Of a DNA stretch of 64,000 nt, positions 49,107-58,151 are shown one piece after another. The first letter of the stretch is position 1; the number at the start of each line of letters is the position of its first letter. The DNA comes from Rhodobacteraceae bacterium EL53. Its GTDB lineage: Bacteria; Pseudomonadota; Alphaproteobacteria; Rhodobacterales; Rhodobacteraceae. A program made the translations under genes and the position numbers. The notes below the pieces were generated by a model. It was not told the origin of the DNA, did not search any database, and saw only the letters and a program-made list of their open reading frames with translations. The stretch lies in contig OMPR01000016.1 of the NCBI GenBank assembly GCA_900313015.1, positions 62,001-126,000 on the forward strand, written 5' to 3'.

Positions 49107-49607
49107 ATGGTCGCTACACGTCTTGACCCGATTGACCGAAAAATCCTGGCCGAGCTACAGGCAGATGGCCGGATGACGAATGTTGAGTTGGCAAAGCGGG
49201 TCGGGATTTCGGCGCCGCCCTGTTTGCGACGGGTGCGCACGCTTGAAGATCTGGGTCTGATCAAGGGCTACCATGCGGATGTGAATGCGCGCGAACTTGG
49301 CTTTGAAGTTCAGGTATTTGCCATGGTTGGTCTCGACAGTCAGGCCGAGTCAGAGCTGAGCGCATTTGAGGAAAAGTGCCGCAATTGGCCTTTGGTCCGT
49401 GAATGCCACATGCTGAATGGTGAGGTGGATTTTATTCTGAAATGTGTCGCCCCAGACTTGAGCAGCTTTCAGACGTTTTTGACTGGCGATTTGCTGACCA
49501 CGCCAAACGTGGCCAGTGTTAAGACATCTCTTGTTATTCGCGGTGCGAAGGATGAACCCGGTGTTCCGTTTGATATCCTCGAGGAACGGCTGAGCCGCTT
49601 AGCCTGA
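49107..49607 (+). CDS. Lrp/AsnC family transcriptional regulator
   Basis: The 166-residue protein has an N-terminal winged helix-turn-helix (LAKRVGISAPPCLRRVRTLE) and a C-terminal RAM ligand domain (VRECHMLNGEVDFILKC). ATG 49107 follows GGGAG at seven bases; ATG 49092 lacks a site. It faces trxB over 213 bases, a conserved-looking arrangement in Rhodobacterales, so it may regulate trxB or itself. The effector is not known. Confidence 0.92.
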   Translation: MVATRLDPIDRKILAELQADGRMTNVELAKRVGISAPPCLRRVRTLEDLGLIKGYHADVNARELGFEVQVFAMVGLDSQAESELSAFEEKCRNWPLVRECHMLNGEVDFILKCVAPDLSSFQTFLTGDLLTTPNVASVKTSLVIRGAKDEPGVPFDILEERLSRLA

Positions 49608-49699
49608 CTGTCGAATCAAGGCGCGGCGTGGTTGTTGGTGGAAGCAACATCAAAATGACGATGCTGATTCCCCAAAAGATCAACATTCCCATAAAAACC

Positions 49700-50482
49700 T
49701 CAGACTGCGATGGCGTCGATTTCACCGTCACCGATCCGCGGAAAGGCCTGCGGACCAAAGTCAGTTAGTTTGTCGATATGTGAGAACATATTGAGATACA
49801 GCGACCGCATTGCGTGGCTAATGACCCGCACGGCGTTAATCCCTGGATGGTAGGTCTCGAATTGTAAGCCATCCACCTTGATGACTGCATGTTTTCTCAA
49901 GCAAATGTGGAACAGTTCGATCGGTGTTGGCGGAGACGTTTCAATAACGCCCATGCCGTCTACGAATTCAGATATTGGTGTCAAAACTGGTTGTGGTCCT
50001 GCAATGGCACGCAAGTGACTCGGTGTGGCCAGCAGACGGGCTGAAGACCCAACAACGACACCGGACAATGGGCGTTGCATCCCGAACGTGTCGGCCATGA
50101 TGCGATTCAGGTGATGGGTGCGCCCCTTTTGGTCCGGACGACCGGGAACAATTGCTGTTGACCCCTTCCAGACAACCTCCTGAGCTGATCCATCATGGGT
50201 GATGACATAGTCGCCGGGCAGGAGATCTTCGATCGCCATTGGTCCGTGATCTGTTTCAATGACAGAGCCACGCGAAAAGGCACAAACGGCATCCTCAAAC
50301 AGCGGCAACGCAGGGGCAATTTGGCGTGTCTGAACCACGTTTCCGTTCTCAAGCAGGGAACAGATTTCATAGCGTCGCAACTGAGGCCGGTTTGCGCCGC
50401 GCAGGGCAGCGGGATCTTGAAGGATAGAACGCGTCTCAACGGCATTGCGCGCTGCACGAGTCAGCGAGTGGGGGATCGTCAT
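49700..50482 (-). CDS. Hint domain protein 3
   Basis: The 260-residue protein has a short N-terminal segment and a Hint domain from Cys67 (AVCAFSRGSVIETDHGP) with AIEDLLPGDYVITHDG, a GSSARLLATPSHLRAI block containing the conserved TPxH His, and an FHICLRKHAVIKVDG-YHPG ending. It is more diverged than the two copies near rpsD: the R-I-x-A-G-A-L-G block is not present. ATG 50482 is taken as start; TTG 50536 is possible. No neighbour explains it. Confidence 0.78.
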   Translation of the reverse strand: MTIPHSLTRAARNAVETRSILQDPAALRGANRPQLRRYEICSLLENGNVVQTRQIAPALPLFEDAVCAFSRGSVIETDHGPMAIEDLLPGDYVITHDGSAQEVVWKGSTAIVPGRPDQKGRTHHLNRIMADTFGMQRPLSGVVVGSSARLLATPSHLRAIAGPQPVLTPISEFVDGMGVIETSPPTPIELFHICLRKHAVIKVDGLQFETYHPGINAVRVISHAMRSLYLNMFSHIDKLTDFGPQAFPRIGDGEIDAIAV

Positions 50483-50834
50483 AACGATTTCGGCCCTTTC
50501 CATTCGGGTCGCATCTGCGTCGGCCCCCACCGACAACGTCAGATAGACTGGTTAATTGGTCATCATCTGAGTCGGTTAATCTTTTCCGGGAATTTTTGGA
50601 CTTTGTCAAAACTTGCACCTCAAATGGTGCGCTCCGGGGGCTAATCTTGCGAACCTTTAAAAACTGTTTCCAAAAAGGCGTGTAATACACCTCAACTCAT
50701 TACATTTGCCCCAACACCCGCCTCACCAATTTGGTGAGGCGGGCTCTTGTGCCCGGCCGGTCAGGGGCAGCAGTCCGGCAGCGGGTCCTTGGAGAAGCGT
50801 ATTGGCAGCTAAGCTCCCCTTTGGTTTTCTTTGA
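50483..50834. other. Intergenic with perfect inverted repeat
   Basis: The 352 bases between the third Hint gene and the 49-residue gene hold no open frame with a ribosome site. The only strong element is the 13-base inverted repeat at 50717-50743, listed separately. The promoter of the Hint gene should lie within the first 100 bases on the minus strand, where several A/T-rich blocks occur. Confidence 0.35.
50717..50743. repeat. Perfect 13-base inverted repeat
   Basis: CCCGCCTCACCAA and TTGGTGAGGCGGG flank a single T. It lies about 90 bases downstream of the 49-residue minus-strand gene and may terminate it, but neither strand has a strong T run after the stem. Confidence 0.6.
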
Positions 50835-50984
50835 TCAGGCTGATTTTGCCTGTAGTTCTGTATCTGTGCCATTGCGACGGGCGATCATGGCGGCGCGGCG
50901 TGCGCCACGTGCCCATGGCATTTGGATCTCCTGCGCCTTTGAAGTGGCGATAACGGAGGCGATAAAGCGTGCCTTGGGTTTCAT
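50835..50984 (-). CDS. 49-residue small basic protein
   Basis: The open frame starts MKPKARFIASVIATSKAQE and continues with MPWARGARRAAMIARRNG; AGGAGAAACAAC directly precedes the ATG. The product is basic with an Arg/Ala-rich helix after a Pro-Trp turn. I believe similar short Rhodobacterales proteins exist with the PWxRGARRAA core, but cannot verify this here. No function known; nucleic-acid or ribosome binding would fit the charge. The ribosome site and base composition make it a credible gene. Confidence 0.65.
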   Translation of the reverse strand: MKPKARFIASVIATSKAQEIQMPWARGARRAAMIARRNGTDTELQAKSA

Positions 50985-51134
50985 GTTGTTTCTCCTGCCT
51001 CGAGCGGCGCATTGGCCTTATTGGTTGATGACACCAACATGACGCTGCATTGGGGCAGGCATTTGTTCTATCCGGGGAAAATAAGAGACGGATTGGGCGC
51101 AAATGTGGCGGAAATGGGGGCCGAGCCCCTCGTT

Positions 51135-51890
51135 TCAGAGCCGAATGGTTGAGATCAGCCGCCCGTAATCCGCTTCTTTTGCGTGTGTTGCGCGTCTGTA
51201 GGAAAAAAATCGATCTGGATCAGAATAGGTGCAATGGCGAATCCAACTTGCATCGCCAACCCCAGCGGAACGGAGCCGGTGGACCCCATAGGCTGGCAGG
51301 TCAAACAGCATTCGATCCCCCGTACCATTGGCAAAGAAGCGGGTGTTGTCTGGTGATTCCGCCATGAAGTTATCCAGAAACTCCGGCCCGACTTCATAGG
51401 CTCGTTGGGAAATCGTTGGGCCAACGGTTGCGATTATATCTGCGCGCTGGGCACCAAGGGCCTCCATCGCATCTATCGTGGCTTCTAACACCCCATCCAG
51501 GGCTCCGCGCCAACCTGCATGGGCGGCACCGATCACGCCCGCAACAGGATCGGAAAACAGAACGGGCTGACAATCTGCGGTAAGGATCGATAGTGCCAAG
51601 CCCGGAGTGGCAGTAACCAATGCGTCTGCTTTGGGCTTGTCTGTCAAAGGCTCCGTTACGGCGACGACGTCTGCTGAATGGATTTGGTGGACGCCAACCA
51701 GCGCGGCGGGCGGCACGTTCATAGCTTGGGCCACCCGATCGCGATTGATCGCAACGGCTTCGCTTTGGTCTGTTGATCCAGTGCCGCAATTCAGGCCAGA
51801 GAAAACGCCGGAAGAGGCGCCGCCGCAGCGCGTGAAAAAGCCGTGTTGGATCGGGGCGAGGCTGTCGGAGGTGAGAATTTCCAAGGTCAT
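51135..51890 (-). CDS. pgeF: Peptidoglycan editing factor PgeF (YfiH, multicopper-oxidase-like)
   Basis: The 251-residue protein has the laccase-domain signature: HQIHSADVVAV, IGAAHAGWRGALDGV and VGPTISQRAYEVG, with RHCTYSDPDRFFSYRRA at the C terminus giving the zinc-binding Cys and His. PgeF removes wrongly incorporated residues from cell-wall peptides in E. coli. It overlaps the MidA-like gene by ATGA; third gene of lgt-midA-pgeF. Confidence 0.92.
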   Translation of the reverse strand: MTLEILTSDSLAPIQHGFFTRCGGASSGVFSGLNCGTGSTDQSEAVAINRDRVAQAMNVPPAALVGVHQIHSADVVAVTEPLTDKPKADALVTATPGLALSILTADCQPVLFSDPVAGVIGAAHAGWRGALDGVLEATIDAMEALGAQRADIIATVGPTISQRAYEVGPEFLDNFMAESPDNTRFFANGTGDRMLFDLPAYGVHRLRSAGVGDASWIRHCTYSDPDRFFSYRRATHAKEADYGRLISTIRL

Positions 51891-52954
51891 GATTCCAATC
51901 CCGGAGGCGGTGGCGTGTGTGTTGGGAAGAGGCCCAGAACTTTGAACAGGTTTCCCATTTCCTCAGGATGCGTCAAGCGCCGATGTGCGCTGATGTGCGA
52001 ATCTAATCGCTGGCCTATCAGTGTTTGTGCCAAAGCCTGCGCCCGCGTTGTGATGCCAAGGCGTTCGAGAAACACCCCCTGTGGGGTGACGCGACTATGC
52101 GCACACCCCGCTGCCTTGGCTGTGGCGGCAAGGACTTCAAAATCAACGTGGGCAGTGAGATCGGCCTGACCAGGTGCACCAAGTGGATCGGTCGGGGTAT
52201 GGCCGCACAAGGCTTGCAACGTATCGCCGAGAGACCTCCAATCCCCATAGTCGATAATCAGGGCAGCCCCACCCGTTTCTGCGATCCGATGCGCAATGTT
52301 GGACAGAATGGGTACGCCAGCAGCGCAAAGCTCTACGAGGTCATCCTGTTGGGTATCTTCTAAACGGTGCTGCAGGGTTGTGAACTGAGAGCGTGGACCT
52401 AGCCCAAAGACAAGCGTGTCGTTTTGCAAGCCGATCTGACGTTCCCGCCAGCCATCCTCATCACGCACAAATTGGGTAATAGGCAGGGCGTCGAAAAATT
52501 CGTTGGCGATTAAGAACAGCGGGAGATCGGGGAGGGTTTCAACCGTGTCGTGCCATTGTGGAGCAAAGGGGGCTAGTGCTTGGCGTTGGGCTTCTTTGAG
52601 GGGCGGAGAGGCTTCGATCAAATGAAGTTGAGCGGCCTGATGAAATCCGGGAACAGAGCGCGTCGCGCGCAGGGCATCTGCCATCAGAGTGCCACGCCCG
52701 GGACCAAGTTCGGCCAATGAAAACGAAGCAGGCGATCCTTGGTCTATCCATGCTTGTGCAAGGCATAGACCAATCAATTCCCCGAACATTTGGCTGATTT
52801 CCGGAGCGGTGGTGAAATCGCCGTCTGCGCCCAAAGGGTCACGGGTGGTGTAGTAGCCGTGTTCAGAGTGAAGCAGGCAGTCTGACATATAATCTGCCAA
52901 GCTTAGTGGGCCATTCTGAATGATCCTGTCCTTGATCAAATCGTGCAGGATCAT
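51887..52954 (-). CDS. MidA/NDUFAF7 family SAM-dependent methyltransferase (COG1565)
   Basis: The 355-residue protein starts [21 protein letters not shown], continues [21 protein letters not shown] and has the SAM loop in [18 protein letters not shown], all typical of COG1565. The eukaryotic relative NDUFAF7 methylates an arginine of complex I; the bacterial substrate is not established. Coupled by overlaps to lgt and pgeF. Confidence 0.9.
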   Translation of the reverse strand: MILHDLIKDRIIQNGPLSLADYMSDCLLHSEHGYYTTRDPLGADGDFTTAPEISQMFGELIGLCLAQAWIDQGSPASFSLAELGPGRGTLMADALRATRSVPGFHQAAQLHLIEASPPLKEAQRQALAPFAPQWHDTVETLPDLPLFLIANEFFDALPITQFVRDEDGWRERQIGLQNDTLVFGLGPRSQFTTLQHRLEDTQQDDLVELCAAGVPILSNIAHRIAETGGAALIIDYGDWRSLGDTLQALCGHTPTDPLGAPGQADLTAHVDFEVLAATAKAAGCAHSRVTPQGVFLERLGITTRAQALAQTLIGQRLDSHISAHRRLTHPEEMGNLFKVLGLFPTHTPPPPGLES

Positions 52955-53841
52955 GTCGCCGCCTTTTGAGAGCTGCGCCAGATAAACCAGAGCCCTAGTG
53001 CGATCATCGGCAGGGACAGGAGCTGTCCCATGGTGAGCCCATAGCCACCCATATGCCAGGCAAGTCCCAAGGGGTTTCCAACCGACACAAATTGCGCGTC
53101 GGGCTGACGAAAAAACTCTACGATGAAGCGCGCAAGGCCGTAACCGGTCAGAAATGTCCCAACGATCCGTCCCGGAGTTTTGAACGCACCGCGACGATAA
53201 GCGAGCCAGAGCAGCAATGCGCCAAGCAGGAGGCCCTCAAGAACAGCCTCATAAAGTTGAGACGGGTGCCTTGCGCAAATTCCCGCAATATCGGGGCAAT
53301 CTTGCGCATAGGGACCCGGAAATGCGACGCCCCAAGGGGCTTCGGTTGGACGGCCCCAAAGTTCGGCATTGATGAAGTTCGCGAGACGCCCCAGCAGTAA
53401 TCCCGGTGGCACCGCATGGGCGACTAAATCTGCAAGGCTAAGTTTTGGGATCGCATAGCGTACTGCAAATATCCAGCTAGCGATGACAACGCCCAGCAGG
53501 CCTCCGTGGAAAGCCATGCCACCTTGCCACACCATCAGGATCTCTGCCGGGTTCTGCAGGTAATAAACGGGCTGGTAGAACAGGATAAAACCAAGTCGAC
53601 CACCTAGGATGACCCCCAAGATAATCCAGGTCAGCAAATCCTCGAGGTGCTGCTGAGACATCGGGGGCGTGTCATTGGCCCAGAGCTTGGTGTTGCGTAA
53701 AGCAATCACGCCAAGGCGCCAGGCAATCAAAATGCCAGCGATATAGGCGAGCGCATACCAGCGCAGGGCGAGGTCGAATCCGAACACAGAGATCGAAAAC
53801 AGCTCGGGCGAAAAGTCGGGGAAAGGGATCATTGCCTGCAT
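52951..53841 (-). CDS. lgt: Prolipoprotein diacylglyceryl transferase
   Basis: The 296-residue inner-membrane enzyme attaches diacylglycerol to the lipobox Cys. About seven membrane helices are visible, with [20 protein letters not shown] (Lgt signature) near residue 145 and [12 protein letters not shown] near residue 190. Met4 is an alternative start. First gene of the operon with the MidA-like and pgeF genes; divergent from ubiK. Confidence 0.95.
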   Translation of the reverse strand: MQAMIPFPDFSPELFSISVFGFDLALRWYALAYIAGILIAWRLGVIALRNTKLWANDTPPMSQQHLEDLLTWIILGVILGGRLGFILFYQPVYYLQNPAEILMVWQGGMAFHGGLLGVVIASWIFAVRYAIPKLSLADLVAHAVPPGLLLGRLANFINAELWGRPTEAPWGVAFPGPYAQDCPDIAGICARHPSQLYEAVLEGLLLGALLLWLAYRRGAFKTPGRIVGTFLTGYGLARFIVEFFRQPDAQFVSVGNPLGLAWHMGGYGLTMGQLLSLPMIALGLWFIWRSSQKAAT

Positions 53842-53937
53842 GTGCGTCTGAATGCCTTTGGAAAGGAGGGCAAGTCAACCTTGCCGCCGGGCGGGATGTT
53901 GCCCATATAGAGGGCAGCTTCGACACGGAGATGACAG

Positions 53938-54186
53938 ATGCAGAGCCGCAACAAGATCTTGGACGATATTTCTCAGCTGATGACCAATGCCATGGGCGTG
54001 GCCCAAGGCGCAAAGGATGAGGCCGATACCGCGATGAAGTCGCTGATGGACCGCTGGCTGGCGGATCGCGATTTTGTGACACGCGAAGAGTTCGACGCTG
54101 TGCGCGCCATGGCGCAGAAGGCCCGCGAAGAGAATATGGCGCTTGCGGCGCGGCTGGACGCGCTGGAAGGCAAATCAAACAGCTGA
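53938..54186 (+). CDS. ubiK: UbiK/BMFP-family ubiquinone accessory protein
   Basis: The 82-residue protein has an N-terminal amphipathic helix (KILDDISQLMTNAMG) and a C-terminal coiled coil (EFDAVRAMAQKAREENMALAARL), the BMFP/UbiK pattern. UbiK aids aerobic ubiquinone synthesis by binding UbiJ and lipid. GGAG lies eight bases before ATG 53938. Monocistronic. Confidence 0.82.
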   Translation: MQSRNKILDDISQLMTNAMGVAQGAKDEADTAMKSLMDRWLADRDFVTREEFDAVRAMAQKAREENMALAARLDALEGKSNS

Positions 54187-54506
54187 TTTGCCTGTTGTTA
54201 AATTGAGGCGCTGCCGCGCCGCTTTTATTCAGCACTTTGCTGATCTACCGCGTAAGTTTACCACTTGCGCGGTTTCGCGTCTTTAGGGACAGGGGGCAAT
54301 GCGCGGGAATTGGCCAACATTTGGGGGTATAGCGAGGTTTGTCCACAACTTATTGCTGTTATCCCCAAAAATAGGGCTTGCCAGAATGGGCGCTACACAG
54401 CACCATATCTAGTATAGGCACGGGGGATCGCCCCGGTTTGTAGAGCAGGCATCTAGCGCTGGGGCGCTGCCAGCCCCGTTCCGCTAGAGATTAGTGAGGT
54501 GGTATC
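54187..54506. other. Intergenic between ubiK and ybjN-like gene
   Basis: The 320 bases hold no gene. A short stem GGCGC-TGCC-GCGCC at about 54207-54222 followed by GCTTTTATT may terminate ubiK. Two DnaA-box-like nonamers, TTGTCCACA (54339-54347) and TTATCCCCA (54359-54367), are noted below. GGGGC-GCTGCCA-GCCCC near 54460-54476 can form a small stem. Confidence 0.35.
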
Positions 54507-55007
54507 ATGGCCCTTTCCGAGCAGTATCTGGAAGAAGACATTCACCCTATCGACATCGTTGAGAATTTGGCCGCCCATCATGAGTGGGATTTCGACCGTA
54601 TTGGTGACGATCAAATCGCGATGGCCGTCGAAGGCCAATGGCGCACCTATTCTTTGACACTTGCGTGGTCAGGGTATGATGAAACCCTGCGTATGGTGTG
54701 CACCTTTGAGATGGACCCACCCGAAGAGAAACTTGGCAAGCTGTACGAGCTGATCAACGCTATGAATGATCAAAGCTGGGTCGGTGGGTTTACCTACTGG
54801 AAAGAACAAAAGCTGATGGTTTATCGGTATGGGTTGGTTCTGGCGGGCGGGCAGGTCGCGGGGCCAGAGCAGATTGATACGATGATCAACACAGCCGTTC
54901 TGAGTGCCGAGCGATACTATCCTGCGATTCAGCTGATGGTTTGGGGCAATCGCACCCCAAAAGACGCTTTGCAGGTCGCCATTGCAGAGGCCTACGGCCG
55001 CGCGTAA
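54507..55007 (+). CDS. YbjN domain protein
   Basis: The 166-residue protein fits the YbjN family: IDIVENLAAHHEWDFDRIGDD, LYELINAMNDQSWVGGFTYW and the middle MVCTFEMDPPEEKLGKLY. The fold resembles type III secretion chaperones; YbjN affects motility and stress in E. coli. Function here unknown. It precedes proC by 37 bases and may share its transcript. Confidence 0.88.
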   Translation: MALSEQYLEEDIHPIDIVENLAAHHEWDFDRIGDDQIAMAVEGQWRTYSLTLAWSGYDETLRMVCTFEMDPPEEKLGKLYELINAMNDQSWVGGFTYWKEQKLMVYRYGLVLAGGQVAGPEQIDTMINTAVLSAERYYPAIQLMVWGNRTPKDALQVAIAEAYGRA

Positions 55008-55044
55008 AGCTTAGCCCTGAACCTAAGTGAGGAGAGGGGCTTTC

Positions 55045-55860
55045 ATGGAAATGTCAAAGGTCGCAGAGCAGGGTCTGGTGCTGCTGGGATGCGGTAAGAT
55101 GGGTTCTGCTATGTTGGCGGGCTGGCTTGAAGGCGGATTGCCAGCCGAGTCAGTTTGGATCATTGATCCGTTTCCATCTGATTGGGTCAAATCGGAAGGC
55201 GTGCATGTAAACGAAGATTTGCCGGCACAGCCCGCGATTGTTTTGATTGCTGTGAAACCTCAGATGATGGGTGAAGCCTTGCCTACGCTGCAAGCGCTGG
55301 GCGGCGGAGGGACGCTGTTTGTTTCTGTCGCTGCGGGCACTTCGATCGCTACGTTTGAGGGTATTCTGGGCCAAGGCACCCCGATTGTTCGGGCGATGCC
55401 CAATACACCTGCGGCAGTAGGGCGTGGTATAACGGCTTTGATTGGGAATGGGCATACGTCCTCAGGCGACGTGGATCTGGCCGAAGGGTTGTTGTCCGCT
55501 GTTGGACAGACAGTACGATTGGACAGCGAGGCACAGATGGATGCGGTGACGGGTGTCAGCGGATCTGGTCCTGCTTATGTTTTTCACCTTATTGAGACAC
55601 TTGCCGCTGCGGGCGAAGCACAGGGGTTGGCCCCTGAGTTGGCAATGCAGCTGGCCAAAGCGACCGTTGCAGGGGCAGGGGCCTTGGCTGAAGCGGCAGA
55701 GGACAGCCCGGGACAATTGCGGGTCAATGTGACGTCGCCCAATGGAACCACACAGGCCGCTTTAGAGGTGTTGATGAACGAAACTGATGGGTTTCCTGCG
55801 TTGCTGACTCGGGCAGTTGCCGCAGCAACCGAGCGATCCAAGGAGCTTTCGCGTGGCTGA
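55045..55860 (+). CDS. proC: Pyrroline-5-carboxylate reductase
   Basis: The 271-residue enzyme makes the last step of proline synthesis. LVLLGCGKMGSAMLAGWL binds NADPH, VRAMPNTPAAVGRGITAL and the C-terminal SGSGPAYVFHLIETLA and VTSPNGTTQAAL are diagnostic. ATG 55045 follows GGAGAGGGGC; the frame is open six codons upstream. It overlaps the next gene by eight bases. Confidence 0.96.
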   Translation: MEMSKVAEQGLVLLGCGKMGSAMLAGWLEGGLPAESVWIIDPFPSDWVKSEGVHVNEDLPAQPAIVLIAVKPQMMGEALPTLQALGGGGTLFVSVAAGTSIATFEGILGQGTPIVRAMPNTPAAVGRGITALIGNGHTSSGDVDLAEGLLSAVGQTVRLDSEAQMDAVTGVSGSGPAYVFHLIETLAAAGEAQGLAPELAMQLAKATVAGAGALAEAAEDSPGQLRVNVTSPNGTTQAALEVLMNETDGFPALLTRAVAAATERSKELSRG

Positions 55861-56191
55861 TATTTCTTTTGATGATTTCCTGAAAGTCGATATCCGGGTG
55901 GGGGAAGTTATCCGCGCCGAACCTTATCCAGAGGCACGCAAACCCGCGATCAAGATGTGGATCGATTTTGGTGGTGACATTGGAGAGCGTAAAACCTCGG
56001 CTCAGATCACGGCACATTATGATTCATCCACGCTCGTGGGTAAGCAAGTGATGGCGGTGGTGAATTTTCCTCCGCGCCAGATCGGAAAGTTCATGTCCGA
56101 GGTACTGGTCCTGGGCTTGCCTGATGAGGCGGGGGAGATTGTCTTGATCGGGCCTGATGGCAAGGTGCCTGTTGGCGGGCGGATGCACTAA
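55853..56191 (+). CDS. csaA: CsaA-like tRNA-binding protein
   Basis: The 112-residue protein is a single OB-fold tRNA-binding domain: FLKVDIRVGEVIRAEPYPEA and NFPPRQIGKFMSEVLVLG are the conserved blocks. CsaA has chaperone-like and tRNA-binding activity in Bacillus. GTG 55853 follows AAGGAG at seven bases and overlaps proC by eight bases. Downstream gene starts on its stop. Confidence 0.9.
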   Translation: MADISFDDFLKVDIRVGEVIRAEPYPEARKPAIKMWIDFGGDIGERKTSAQITAHYDSSTLVGKQVMAVVNFPPRQIGKFMSEVLVLGLPDEAGEIVLIGPDGKVPVGGRMH

Positions 56192-57141
56192 TGAAAGTTC
56201 TGATTGCGCGTCCGATGACGGCTGAAATTGAAGCGCGCGCGCGCCGGGATTTCGACGTTGAAATCCGCGAGAGCAACACTCCCCTGACGGTTTCAGAGAT
56301 GACGCATGCGTTGCAAACCTGTGATATCGTGGTGCCAACACTTGGGGACAGGTTCAACGCCGATGTTTTTGCGGCAGTCGCGGCGCCGCAGTGCAAGTTG
56401 CTGGCTAATTTTGGCGCCGGATACAATCATATCGACGTTTCAGCGGCGCGCGAGGCGGGAATTCAGGTGACGAACACGCCCGGCGCAGTGACGGATGCAA
56501 CAGCAGATATCGCAATGACGCTCATCCTGATGAGCGCACGACGCGCCGGAGAAGGCGAACGATTGGTTCGCTCCGGGGAATGGTCTGGCTGGCATCCAAC
56601 GCAGATGCTTGGGCAGCACGTGACCGGAAAATCTGTTGGAATTGTTGGCATGGGGCGCATCGGGCAGGCCATTGCCCGGCGGTGCCATTTCGGTTTTGGC
56701 ATGGACGTTTGCTATGTCGCGCGGTCAGAAAAGGATCTGGATTTTGAAGCGACCCGTGCCCCAGACCTGACAGCCATGGCTGGGATGGTCGATGTTCTGG
56801 TGGTGGCGGTGCCGGGTGCCCCGGAAACCTATCATCTGATCAACGCTGATATCTTGCAGGTGATGAAGCCCAGTGCCCACCTTATAAATATTGCCCGCGG
56901 TGAGATTGTGGAGGAAACTGCCTTGGTACAGGCCCTGGAAACGGGTGGGATTGCTGGGGCTGGATTGGACGTTTACGAGTTCGAACCTGCAGTTCCCGAA
57001 TCGCTGAGGTCACTGGATAATGTGACATTGCTTCCCCATCTGGGGACAGCAACGGCAGAAGTCCGGACAAATATGGGACACATGGCTTTGGATAATGTAG
57101 GCGCATTTTCCAAAGGCTTGGCTTTGCCCAATCCCGTTTGA
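56191..57141 (+). CDS. D-isomer-specific 2-hydroxyacid dehydrogenase
   Basis: The 316-residue NAD(P) enzyme has ANFGAGYNHIDVSAAR, the Rossmann loop VGIVGMGRIGQAIARR near residue 150, the catalytic Arg in INIARGEIVEE, a Glu in DVYEFEPAVP and the catalytic His in LPHLGTATAEVR. It resembles glyoxylate/hydroxypyruvate reductases; substrate not certain. One-base overlap (TAATG) with csaA. Last gene of the proC operon. Confidence 0.9.
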   Translation: MKVLIARPMTAEIEARARRDFDVEIRESNTPLTVSEMTHALQTCDIVVPTLGDRFNADVFAAVAAPQCKLLANFGAGYNHIDVSAAREAGIQVTNTPGAVTDATADIAMTLILMSARRAGEGERLVRSGEWSGWHPTQMLGQHVTGKSVGIVGMGRIGQAIARRCHFGFGMDVCYVARSEKDLDFEATRAPDLTAMAGMVDVLVVAVPGAPETYHLINADILQVMKPSAHLINIARGEIVEETALVQALETGGIAGAGLDVYEFEPAVPESLRSLDNVTLLPHLGTATAEVRTNMGHMALDNVGAFSKGLALPNPV

Positions 57142-57199
57142 CGAGGCGGACCTGAAGGCGCGTGATCTCATCAAAGCGATTTGGATCAGGCGCTTTCCC

Positions 57200-57799
57200 T
57201 TATTTAGCAGTCTCTTGTGGCGTGCCGCCAACGGCTTCACGCCAATGCTTTCGGCATAACGAAACATAGGTTTCGTTGCCGCCGATCTGAACCTGTTCGC
57301 CCTGCGTGATCGGGTTTCCGCTGTCGTCTTGGCGGATCACCATGGTTGCTTTGCGGCCACATTTACAGATGGTACGCACTTCGCGCATTTCGTCAGCCAA
57401 GGCTAACAGGGTCGCGGACCCAGGGAAAAGATTGCCTTGGAAATCGACTCGTAAGCCATAGCACAACGCTGGAATCTTGAGATCATCCACAGCGCGGGCC
57501 AGTTGCCAAACCTGATCAGGCGTTAAGAACTGGGCTTCGTCGACGAAGACACAAGCGACCGAGCTTTGGCTCAGGCGGTTCTGGATCATGTCGAAAATAT
57601 TGTCGTTTGCAGTAAATACATCTGCTTCGGCGCCGATACCGATGCGTGACGCGATCCGGCCTGTGCCTGCGCGCCCATCAAGAGCAGCTGTCAGCAGATA
57701 GGTGTCCATGCCGCGTTCTTGGTAGTTGTGCGACGCCTGCAAAAGTACCGTGGATTTCCCGGCATTCATGGTCGAGTAATTGAAGTAAAGTTTAGCCAT
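57200..57799 (-). CDS. tdk: Thymidine kinase
   Basis: A 199-residue type II thymidine kinase. The Walker A NAGKSTVLLQ is near residue 12, VFVDEAQFL holds the catalytic Glu, and CKCGRKATMV with a later C-R-K-H-W gives the zinc-binding cysteines. It salvages thymidine to dTMP. Monocistronic, convergent with the proC operon. Confidence 0.96.
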   Translation of the reverse strand: MAKLYFNYSTMNAGKSTVLLQASHNYQERGMDTYLLTAALDGRAGTGRIASRIGIGAEADVFTANDNIFDMIQNRLSQSSVACVFVDEAQFLTPDQVWQLARAVDDLKIPALCYGLRVDFQGNLFPGSATLLALADEMREVRTICKCGRKATMVIRQDDSGNPITQGEQVQIGGNETYVSLCRKHWREAVGGTPQETAK

Positions 57800-58151
57800 G
57801 CGCCCGGTTTAGTGGCAGCCGGGAAGAGGGGCAAGAGGTTGAGACCTTGCTAAGTGTGTCGCCTTTGATCTTGCTATTATCCTTGGCCGAGGCCAATGGG
57901 GATGGATGGTTGCAAAGTCTCAAAGACGACACCAGGGAACCTATATTGGCCCATGATCTGCCAAACCAGTTTAACTGCTTGCCGGATCAACTCTTACGCA
58001 GCCCAGAATATGACTGCTCACTCACGAAAATCCCAAAAAACCTGAGGGATAGCCAATGTATCGCATTTCGATTAAGTGTCAGGAATGGGAAATTTTTTGG
58101 GCCTTTCCCCGCTTAGAGCGAATAGGGTCCTTGGTGCTGGAAAGGGTGATA
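57800..58151. other. Intergenic upstream of the CII-like gene
   Basis: The 352 bases include a 90-codon TTG-initiated frame (57847-58116) that lacks a ribosome site and motifs and is not taken as a gene. A perfect inverted repeat TTGGCC-GA-GGCCAA at 57883-57896 could be an operator. No convincing promoter hexamers were identified. Confidence 0.35.

Noticed and set aside
49534-49758. Minus-strand frame with a hydrophobic stretch (LIFWGISIVILMLLPP)
   Set aside because: It overlaps the end of the Lrp gene and the end of the Hint gene, and no ribosome site precedes its Met codons. A tiny membrane peptide cannot be excluded.
54339-54367. Chromosome origin of replication
   Set aside because: Only two imperfect DnaA-like boxes and no A/T-rich unwinding region or dnaA-type neighbours; recorded only as a weak finding.
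57847-58116. TTG-started frame of 89 codons
   Set aside because: No ribosome site and no motif, and it covers the region expected to carry the promoter of the CII-like gene.
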